Part shown: piece by piece, positions 35,501 through 46,600 of the stretch
Position numbering within the stretch: the first letter of the stretch is position 1
Layout of the letters: each line of letters opens with the position of its first letter
Translations under genes and position numbers: made by a program
The notes under the pieces: generated by a model
Database searches by the model: none
What the model was told of the DNA's origin: nothing
What the model saw: only the letters and a program-made list of their open reading frames with translations
Source of the DNA: Sycobia sp. Sy_11
Lineage: Eukaryota; Arthropoda; Insecta; Hymenoptera; Epichrysomallidae
Assembly: GCA_018907035.1 (NCBI GenBank)
Contig: JACCIC010000049.1
Location: 2,684,001-2,748,000, forward strand
DNA length: 64,000 bases
Reading direction: 5' to 3'

Positions 35501-38500
35501 ACGATTGTAGTCTCAGAAAAAGTTAAGTACATTAATCTTCATCTCTACTCCATCTTTCTCTGATTCCTCCCAAATTGAATTTAGGCATTGATTTTACCTT
35601 ATTAATCGATGTTTGTTAGAGAAGTTTCCTCCTCTGTGTATCATTAAGATATAGACTCGTTTGTGGTTTTCTTTGTGTAGTAATTTCTACAGCTTCAGTT
35701 ATCTAAACCTATCTTAATTTCGCTTATATGAATGACAAGACCAAACTTTCCTCCACTTTGTTAATGTTTGTTAAGTTTTATTAATCTCCATTGTTCAATT
35801 ATACTGATAAGGCTCAAATGAATACGACAATACAAGTTCTTTTACATTAGTATTTATTAATTAATTATCAAAAAAAAGTTAAACACACGAAAAGATAAAT
35901 AAGAAAAATGCGCATATCTTTTAGTATAAATCAGTAGCAGGAGTAAATGAAAGAAATTCCCCAATTTTTTAAATAAATTTATTATTATTTCACCGACGCT
36001 GGCTAAGATCATCGAGATGTAACAATACTTTTGCGAAATCATTTGATTAATATAATGTCAAAAGGTGATAAGAGTAATTTGCCGTTGTCTACCGAGAAGT
36101 CGATGGATATTTTTTTCTTTTCTTTTTATTTTTTTTTTTTTTTAAAGCAAATCCAGAAGTGACTTCAGATGTTCATATGCAATGACCTTTTATATATTTT
36201 CAACATTATCATTTTCATTTCCGACCGCAAATTTAGTTTATCGGATCCTTTATTTATACATACAAAATTAGGCATACATAGTAGCATTGTATAAGGATTA
36301 TAATAATAGACAATAATGTAATAGCTCGCATATTTAATGCGACAATTTAATCTGCGTTCTCGGAACTTTACCTGCAATAAGTCAGATAACCATCGTTTTT
36401 TCTTAGAACCGTCGTTTTCAGTTTGTGTATTAGCAATAAATGCTCGAATACAGTTTTTGAAAATTTTGCATTTTGTATACTGTCATAATTTCTTGGCATC
36501 ACCTCAAGAAACGCATTCATAGTGGTTTTGAAAACAATTTCATGTTATAATAGATCAATATTCAAACTTCAACGGTAACATAGTTAATCTGGTCAGGTCG
36601 TATAAACTTTTTAAGTTCAAGATTGTAAGCTAGTTAATTCTGAATATTGACTTAAATTTAAATGAAGAATAAATCACATTGAGCTTATAATTAAGACATC
36701 TAGTAGCGATTGCATATACAGATTGTATAAAAAAAATCAAAAATTTGTTTAGCTGCATGTTATAAAGGATAATCTCAATTCCTGTATTATAATTATTATA
36801 TGTTATTAAATTATTTATATGTTAATGATAAAAACTGATAGCCTAAAAGTATGAAAATTAGTTTCTCACTTATTTATACCGATCATTATCTATGATATCT
36901 GTTTTTAACACATTTATTAGATAGTAAAATTCAAAATGGAAACACGTTTTAGCTATACTTACTATTTATTCCTTATAAGAAGAGGTCATGGCATATGTAT
37001 CATTGAATTTGTGTAATTTGAATGATGTAGTTTTTATTATATTTACAATGGTTTTTATTAATTTTGAGAACATTTCTGTCGTATTCTTGCGACACCCATT
37101 TGCTTCTCGACTTTATCTCATCTGTCCTAATTCAACCATAATTAAGCATAATAATATGCTGAAAGATCAAATATCAATTTCGTTTTATCAAATTATCAAA
37201 CAAATGAAATATATCATTTAAAAAAAAAGCATAAATGAGCTTATAATGTAAGGAATAACCATATAACTTTTAACAAATATCTAATTTAATTACAGAAAAA
37301 TATATAAAGCAAGTAAGTAAAACTATATTTTGATATTAAATGTTTGGTAAAGCCAGAAGGGATGAGATAAACTGGTGCAAAAGGATCAAAGCGCTCGATC
37401 CAGAAACTTTATAGAGTTTATCGCGAAAGGCAATGTGAACTATCTCACTCGATTTCAACAAATTTTATCGCTCGGCTGTCATGATCCCATCTTTTCAGTT
37501 CGTTCTTATACCAAGTAATTTTTGTACAATTCGTATCATGGAACGAATGAAAAGACCTGTTTTCATCGAGCTGGTTATGCATTCGGTACAAGGTGACAAT
37601 GCTTATCTCCGTCGGTTGGCTGATGCCGTTGTTGAACTTTAATCGGTTATATTGGTTTGTTTTTCAAAATTCAAAAGTTTGTTTTTCAAATAAAGAGTAG
37701 TTTTCTATTTATGGATTAAAGTATTTTAATACAGTTATATTAGTTTTTCACACTATTTGAGAATTATCTCACAAAAAGAAATCATCCCATTCGGACAATA
37801 CATTTGACGTAGATGGATTCAGGTACCAATTATTTTACCTGTATAACGACCATTGTATATTTTTATAACTTGCTAAAGCTATTCTATTTTGAAGATATGT
37901 GACCTTCAACTTCGCTAATTGTACAAAGTCTTCCTCGCTCGAGAAATGAAACTAAAATTGCAACTGGCAGATTTTTGTTAAATTATTCTGATTTTCTAGT
38001 TTAAAATAAATTTACGCTACAAATTGTCTTCGAAAATCAATTTTGAATAGAATATTCATGAAAAATAGATTTTTTAAAGATTCATGATCTTTTAGTATAT
38101 GAAAATTATTTATTTAACTATAATATATGAATTATCGAAACTATTGAAGTGATAAATAACATGTATAATCAATATGTAAAGCTTAATAGTAATTTTCTTT
38201 TTTGTAGCATCATATGTCAGTTACATATTAAAAAATTATACACTACGTAATTTACTTAATAATTCTTTATAGTTTATTAATTTCTTCTTTAGTTAAACAT
38301 GTCTAACCTTCAAAAATAAAAAGCACATAAAATTATACTATAATAACTGAAATAAATTATTTTTATTAAGCAAATAATTTCCTTTCTAGTACTCTGTACC
38401 ATAAATTCGCACTTTACGGCCACTTTTGCGGCAGCGCTACTTGCAGATCACACGTATCACACCGAATATACCTTATAACTACATATTTCTATTGAGATAA

Positions 38501-38589
38501 CCTTTTACAAATTTTAAAACTATTAATATTTTAAATAAACTATTTTTAAAACAAAAAAAGATTTTTAATCTTATTAATTTTATTTTCAA
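32561..38589. other. Intergenic DNA without a recognised gene
   Basis: AT-rich sequence. The part at about 33,950-35,800 is less A/T-homopolymeric and looks like decayed coding or transposon DNA, but I could not match any frame to a family. No RNA gene, exon chain or long repeat was recognised. Confidence 0.5.
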
Positions 38590-39343
38590 TAAATACTTTA
38601 TGTATTAAATTTATACCTATAAATAGAACATTTTTACATCCTTTAATAATAAAAAATTTATTAATATTATTTATTATTTTAACTTCATTAAATATTAGAA
38701 TATTTTATTCTACAAAATTTATATAATATATTAATTTTTCAGTTCCATTTGAAGATTTAAAAATGTTATTCTTATTCGTTACAAGATTTAGAGATAATTT
38801 AATCTCAGTGATTAAATTAATTTTTTTGATACATTTTTAAATTAAAATTTTTATTATTTTATTATTTATATTTATTCTAATATTACAATTTGAGTTGTAT
38901 AGAAAATATATACATAGCTAATTAAAAATTTAATTTAAGTATGAAAATATCTTTCATAAAATCTAGTAAACTATTAAATATTATTTAGTCTTGCTTAGTA
39001 AGATTATCTACTCGTTTAAACATCTCAGTTTGGTGATATTTTGCATCTTTACTTAGAATTTGTCTATTAAATCAAGTAATTACAGGATCATTTGATTATT
39101 GTGCTAATATTAATTCTGCATTTAATAGAATTATTCATATTAATCAAGATGTAAAGTATGATTGAATTCAACGAATATATATATAATGGAGCTATATTTG
39201 TTAAAACATACACAATAGGGATTATAATTTTTTAAATGATAACACTAGCTGCATTTATAGAATATGCTGTAGGTTAAGGTCATATCACATTTTGAGGACC
39301 AACTGTAATAGCAAACTTAGTTTTAGCTATCCATTATATTGGA
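38590..39343 (+). pseudogene. Nuclear mitochondrial insertion (NUMT): ND6 and 5' part of cytb
   Basis: Read with the invertebrate mitochondrial code (TGA Trp, ATA Met, AGA Ser), 38,590-38,815 resembles the C-terminal half of ND6. It shows FLHPL, then SLNIS, then MLFLFVTSFSDN where ND6 has a glycine/leucine helix and the MLxLFxYxTS motif. At 38,941 an ATG opens a cytochrome b frame: LNISVWWYFASLLSICLLNQ matches the N-terminal quinone-site region. IIHINQDVKYDWIQR matches the segment before the GAS motif. G-x-G-x-x-x-FWGPTVIANL ending near 39,343 matches the conserved GQMSFWGATVITNL. The order ND6-cytb on one strand is the ancestral insect arrangement. In-frame stops and frame drift show it is an old pseudogene. 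The rest of cytb is not recognisable beyond about 39,345. Confidence 0.8.
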
Positions 39344-40500
39344 AAGTCAAAAATTTTATTATTGCATGTTCATTATTATTCTTATAAGAATCACAACAAT
39401 TGCTATTATTCTTTTTATTATTATTATTCACTTTAAAAAATGAATCAAGACTCTCTATACGCAACCACAAATTTAAGATTGAAATATTATTTCTCCCCTT
39501 CTTAATTGTTTACTTCCTTACATATTTACCATAAAATAGCGAATTTATGTTACTCGTGCTTTAAAATGTTATACGACATTCAGCCTGTAAATGGTTCATC
39601 GGATGGCAGGAAGTTAGCGGTCAAGCGAAGCGAGGAATCACTTATTGGCCAGGAGTCGTTATATACTAATTTAATATTATACTGATTAATCAAAGCCTCG
39701 GAATAATTATTTAATTAATGGGCCGTTTAATTAAATAACTGCAAAATTGATAGTATCGATGCCTGCCTTTCTCAAATCAAATCAAATCTAATATTTATAT
39801 TTGAAATATGGAGTAGAGTATATATTTCCGAAAAGAACAAGCCGATAAAAATTCGTCCTCGTATTTTCTTATTTGCTAATTAAGAATATCGTATGGACAA
39901 ATATTAAGAAAAAGAATTTCATAGTGAAAAAATTAGAATAATCTATAAAATAATGGTGTATCAAATTATTGTGATAACAAAAATTCAAAGAAATGTTATA
40001 TAAATCTTACAATAATATAATTTTATTTTCTTATTCTATATTTTTGTTAAAAAACACGTATTTTTTAGAAAACGAAATCAAAGATCAACATTCTGAGCTA
40101 CAAATTACACTTGCACTAGATTTTGATAGAAAGTTAATAGACAACTAGAGATCTACTATACTTTCTAAATAATACAATGTAAACTAATGCAAACCACGAT
40201 AAAAACGTGTTTCCAATTTGCGATTTTCCTGTGAAAATTCAAGCTGCGGGACACAAATTTTCTGCAGTCCAATATGTATTTTCATAAGATTTATATATTT
40301 TATTCGAAGCAATTTTTTGAAGACTGAAAGTTGTTTGATACACAACGATTTTCATGAGGTTGTCATGGCGTTCGCCATCAAAATCTTATTGTCTGTTCGA
40401 AAGAGTTGTTTTAGTCATTAATTAATAGAATTTTTTTTAATCATTAAAATAATTTTTTTAGCAAGCGTTTCAGTTATGTCTACATGTATGGATCTTGACA
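39344..40500. other. Intergenic DNA upstream of the protease-homolog pair
   Basis: AT-rich sequence with no recognised gene. A TATAAAG at 40,501 lies 224 bp before the first ATG of the next gene. Confidence 0.5.
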
Positions 40501-40507
40501 TATAAAG
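40501..40507 (+). promoter_or_regulatory. Possible TATA box of the upstream protease homolog
   Basis: TATAAAG lies 224 bp upstream of the ATG at 40,725. A weaker alternative, tatttattt, lies nearer at about 40,630. In AT-rich DNA such words are common, so this is tentative. Confidence 0.2.
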
Positions 40508-40724
40508 AGAGATTTTTTTAAATAACTTCGGAATGATTTTTTATGCAAATTTCATAAGATATTTGTTATGCTAACTAAAGAGTTTCTCATGAAAAAACAT
40601 ATTAGTAGTGCCCTTGCATTAATTCATATTTATTTAAGTACGCGTATTTCATTATCTATACAAGTGCTATTAGTGCGTATAGCATCAGCAGACACAACAT
40701 TAGTCTTCATTGAACGGATAAAAT

Positions 40725-40767
40725 ATGAAAAGAATCGTGTTTGTACTTTTACTAAATGTTTTCTTAG
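40725..40767 (+). CDS. SPH copy 1, exon 1 (signal peptide)
   Basis: 14 codons plus one base encode MKRIVFVLLLNVFL, then the donor gtatgt. The exon has the same length and phase as exon 1 of copy 2, and both start MK. This supports ATG 40,725 over the upstream in-frame ATG at 40,568, whose extra sequence is not signal-like. Confidence 0.82.
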
Positions 40768-42521
40768 GTATGTTGTTAATTCTTTTTATAAAAATGTTTC
40801 AACATTTTTACAAGTAAAAAATGTAATTTTGATAACCTTTACGAAATTAATATATTATATAGTAACTGATGCTAAGACTATAAGACCACGACTTATTGGC
40901 GGGATACCAGCAAAAGAGTTTGAGTTCCCATTTCAAGGATCTCTGCTAGTCAATGGACGTCATCTTTGTGGTGTGATTTTGGTCACGCTTAAAATTTGTC
41001 TTTCAGCAGCCTTTGCTATCAGCGGCATCGTCAAACAAAGGCCAGTCAAAAAAGTCGTACATGTAAAACTGGGATGTACAGATCTAGATAAATGTACTGC
41101 TTATCCTGTAATCAGAATATCGCATCACAGAGATTATCAGCAGGCACCGGGAACTCCTTACTACTATAATGATATTTCTGTAATTCACGTAAGCCTGGTT
41201 TAATTTTTTCTATGAACAAATCAAACATTTCCTTTAATACAGTTATTTATTAATTTAATATAGTTAATGTAATTTTCAAAATGCTCTTTATTATCTAAAA
41301 AGCATAGAATCCATTAAACATTCAGAGTATACTATACAGAGTATACTAAAATATCATAATCCATTAACGCCATCATTATCTATGATTTAATCGCTTACAA
41401 AATGTCTGAGTTTATCGTCACATATTGAAATAAAATTACGAATCTTTCAGGATTACAACATTTAGACAAACAGATCCAAAATACCGAAAATTTACTTATT
41501 TGGTTAATTTATAATTATTTTTTACTTTTTATTAACAACTTTTTTTGAAGAAGATAGTCATATATGTTTCTAAATTAGTTGGAGCCTGGCATTTATGATT
41601 GCTATAAAAATCGGGAATGGTTTCGCTTTTTACATTTTTGACATCTTAGAAGCGATTGTTTAATGGACGCGTTAGGCAGAAGCGGACTATATCGGAATCA
41701 CTATTATTCAGGAATATTTCAGGTGACTTATAATTTCATGTCTTTAGGCGCTGAATATAATTTCAGCACGTTGAGTAGAAAAAAGAGGTGGGAGTAGTCT
41801 GGGAACGCTTGATAAAATCGGTAACAGTGGTACTAAATCACGCACTCAATAAAGTTCCAACAGAAGAACTGCACATAACGTTACTCGTAGAAACAGAACA
41901 GATAGCCAATTCTCCACCGATAAGGCTAGCTATCGATTCATTTGCAAGACAAAGAAGTGCTTTAGTCAAATAATTTTTTCTCGGCTCTGCGTCCGAATAT
42001 CTACAACTTGATAAATATGAATCATCAGAAATATTGAATTTTCATAAAACCTTTAGAATAGTACAGCACTTAGCGAACGGATTTGGAAAATGTGGCTGCG
42101 AGAATATATACTGATTTTTCTACTGCGACATAAGTGAAATACAAAGACACCAATCAATGTCAACAAATTTTCAGCGAATGGAGCCTAAACATGCATTCTT
42201 TCTTGTACTGGGGTAGATTGTAGACATAAGTTAGCTTAGATGTAATAAAAAAAGAGTTTCGACTCTGTTCCTCAATTGCGACTCATCTTGATCTATGAAC
42301 TACAACTTTTGCAAATACGTACGACACGTTGATGTAAAAGCCAACTTCAGTTACAGAGAAATTAATTCCTGGGGGTTTCAGCCCTCATGGGGATGTTACG
42401 CCTCCTGGGTAGTAAAGGTCCAGGGACGGGAATGGAGGCTAACGAGACAATGCCGAGCTCAGCCGACGCTTGGTCCGGTAGGCTGGTAAGCGAGGGCCCA
42501 AGCGGGAAAGGAACCGAGAGG

Positions 42522-42573
<52 letters not shown>

Positions 42574-43600
42574 TCGGTGGACCCAAAGGGCTCATAGCGC
42601 GCTAAGGCCCAATCAGGTCATTGAGCCCGAAAGAGCAGCAGAGGCCAGAAGAGGGGAATAGGATCTTTCCAGCCTCGCTGAGTCTGTTTAACGAAGAGTC
42701 AAGCCCTATTCTTTTTCGCTAAAACGAACAGGTTTTACGTGGGGCCACTATTCATTCATTAATTGATTGAATCAGACCAGCTATATCTTTGTTGGAAAAT
42801 GTGATTGTCCCGGTCTTTTTTCGAGCAGGTTCTTTCGAAGACAACGATATTGTTGTAATTTTATTCAGTGCCTGGCATATTTTAAAGAATATATACTTTA
42901 TCGATGGTTAATACCCCTACATAATAACTCTGATACGAAATTCTTTCAAATGCTTTAAACATTGTTTGATAGTTGGCAATTATTTTTGCTGTTTGTCGAT
43001 GGAAAGAAATTTTGGTAATAATCAATTTAAAAAGATAACCAGTAAAGCAATCTACGTACAATGTACAGTAATAAAAATAATTCGGTGACTAAATTGACTA
43101 AATCGATCAAGTAATAAAAATTGACATTACTAAATGATACCATACTTTTAACCTTTAAATAAAACAAAACGAGGTCAATATTTCTTCTCTTACCGGTTTT
43201 CATTTTAAATTATAACTTTGACTGATTTTCAACCCATAGAAATAGTTTATACTTTTAACATATTTATAAAAACTTCCATTGAGTTTTTTTAGCTTAAGTA
43301 CTTTTAAGTTCAGTTTTTATATCTGTAGACTATAATTACATAATATTTAAATTACATTTGCGTTTGGAATCGTTTTCCATGGAATCAGTTATATCTGAAT
43401 GTTAATGTATTATTAAAAACAAAATGACCTTGTCTGCAAACTCATTACAAGTACCCTGGACGTAATAGTAAAAAAGAAATTTAATTTTCTTTGAACGAAA
43501 TTGTTTTTGGCATCTAAATTATCGAATTATCGTAAACGTACTTATTAAACATTAGAATTGGGTACATAACTTACATTCGTTCGAGTCACGTTACTACTCC

Positions 43601-43652
<52 letters not shown>

Positions 43653-46600
43653 GTCTCTTATAAATATTAATGAAACCGATTGCAATTATTAATATCTGGA
43701 AAATCTGGACAGGAACATTTTTAACAGGAAATTCAATATTTATTTCATCGAAAGTAGAACATAGACTGATAATAACAAGCAAAGTATTTTAATTCAAGTC
43801 AAAAAGACTGTGTATTAATTAAAACTATTACAGATGTCTATCTGAAAAAAGATTAGTGCATCATAATCAAATATTAATTTCAATAACTGTGGAAAGATAA
43901 AAAATGAATAGATTTAAAAAATTTGGATGTAGCTTAAACAACTACTGCTCAATTAAATGTTTGAAATTAATGTAGGCATAATCAATGAATAAACTGGAGT
44001 TACGAGTAAGTTAATTCTATTGAATACCAGTAATTTGAGGCTTTATTATAAAATATCAACGGGAGTAAACAAGTAAATAAAAAATAATTCTGTTTGCAAA
44101 CTCTCAATTAATTATTAAAAATATTGATAAGCACGATTAGGACTTGTAACTTATTCACAGAAGAATTTAGATTTTTAGAACCAATTCCAAAAATAATAAT
44201 TCGGTTTGTTAATATATGGCCACCTGACAACATGTCTTACCTTGGACTTCAGTTCTTCGTTGAGAACAGAATGTGTAGCCAACTAACCAGCAAGATAGTC
44301 GAGCATCTACAGCTGTTGACCAGAGAACGACTCAAGCCCTGACAACAGTTGTTCGTCCTACCATCTCTCTACTAGGAGATGGCTTTGGGCAACATTAACT
44401 TGAGGAAACTAGTTAGTGTAGACAGAATGATACTATTAGAGAATGGCTGATCCTGATTGATATATCAATGGGCTACTTTCATTCCGGTGATGCAGAAGGA
44501 TAACTGGACATATCATCTCTCTGCTGGATAACTCCACTTTCAGTTATTTTTTATTACATACTGGAATACCCGAATGCACCTAGCTTTCGCTTTAACAATC
44601 AAGAAATCGATGTGTCCAATAACTACTTGAGACAATAGCCTTAATGCAGATGTTCATCACATCCTATCCTTCAGGCGATACCAGTTTATATATTTACATT
44701 GCCCTCTGGAGACCAATCCAAAAGTTTACGATTTCGAATTGCCGATCTGTCTACCGAATCACATTCTGAATGATACGGTGAATGCATCTATCTTCCTTTG
44801 CTGTATGACATGTTCTTTGCCACTCTTCTGTAATCCTATTCAATCAATTCGGTTGATTCAATCCAAGATCATGCATTGTACTAGAACGCTATGTATCGTT
44901 GAATTTGATAGATTATATTTGTATCTATAACATATCATTATTATATATAAGTATAGGTATTATTTAATCAGCTATGGTATACACAAATCATATTAAGTCT
45001 AACTATATGGCTAATTATAGCTACTATGTTTCTCATTTTTTGTACGTTTCTTGAAACACGCGCATTTTTTGTACATTTCTTCACAAATATTCAATTGTAA
45101 TGAAATAATGCTTTTCATACGAGATATGTTTCTGTACATCACTATGACAAACATTTCAAAGGACAGGATTAAGATTTTTCAATGAACTTTATTCAACTTC
45201 GCATACAATATTTTCGTAATTATTATTTATAATATTCTTCGTAAGTTACACAAGTAATTCTTTTTTTTTGTTTTATGTATTAAAGTGACACATCTTTAGA
45301 TATAACTAGTCTAGAGAACTAATATTTATATTGCTTAATTTCCAAATATCTATAGCGTGAAAAACATTAAGACCCTGTTTGGAAACAGCTGCTGTAAGAG
45401 AACGTCGTATATTCTATTCCAAAGCAGCTATCCACTAAGGGAATTATCTGGTATAATTAATGTATGCATACCACATGGATTGGTTATAATTGTGTTTGCC
45501 TTTATTGGTATCAACCACACATTCCATATACAGCGGCATTCCAAACTTTCCTTGAGCCCACATGATATCGACACATCTGGTCTCGTTAAATATATTACTT
45601 ATATTCATAACAATAATAATACATATTTGCCTGGTACATCTAGTGCCTTCTAATGCTTCACAAGTGACACGCACTTTACACCAGGATAGGGAAGTACCTT
45701 CCTTAATATAAAATTTGAACACTTCCTTAAAGATATGAGAAAAATTAATATCTTAGTTTTCATGGCTAGTCCAGATATTCCATCGACATTTAGTGATTTC
45801 TCAATGGAGGTTTTCAAAGCCGCTATCAGCCGCTGTTGTTATAAGTAGGCCCAAGCGGGCAGGACTTTTCAGATTATTCTATTGCCACTACGATTTCTTG
45901 TCAGATTAGATTGTCGTCTTGAAAATCTTTTTTTTAACTTTATAACCGATTTTTAATTTTTTACTGATATAAGCTTCTTGCATAGAAACAATCGCAATGT
46001 CGATCCATCAATGAACCGGTGAGGGACCACAACGTTTATATTTCGTGGATATAGACACATCGCATGTTTGTGTTAATGCACGCGTGATACCTGAACTTTT
46101 GTATCAGCTCTACTAGCTAATTTAATTATTTCACTGGACAGAGGAAAGCCTAACGATCAAAGATATATAGAACCCATCTCTCCCTTTTTATCGACCAAGT
46201 GTTTACCACCAGTTTTCTCATGTATTGGAGCTAAAGCTTTATAACGTGATGGTCACTGTCATTATACTATATTGAGCCTAAAATTTGCGACGGTTAGACC
46301 GAGTAGTGATTACTTATTTCCTTGCTGTAAGGAGATGTGCGTGTATAACTCATTGATAGCTCTAACCTAGTAAACATATTAAGAAGTTCTTGTTTGCGTG
46401 TATTTGACCTCACGTTATCACACTTCGTACCTGTGCGTTAAAATCTCGTCCAATGAATCTAAGAGGTATGTCGATCTTCTTGGCCATCTGCTCAGTATTC
46501 TTTCGTAATCTTTAGTTTTTCGCCTTTTGCCCTTACTTATTACATTTTAAAAATTGAGCTATCTTGTCGCCTAGCTTTTGTTGTTTTCTTCTTGAAGTCC

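Noticed and set aside
33950..35800. Possible decayed antisense coding DNA
   Set aside because: Composition is less AT-homopolymeric, but no frame on either strand matched a family I can name, so no gene or transposon is called.
40568..40724. Longer N-terminus for SPH copy 1 from the ATG at 40,568
   Set aside because: That reading runs through the first intron without splicing and gives no signal peptide at its start; the 43-nt exon 1 from 40,725 matches copy 2 exactly in size and phase.
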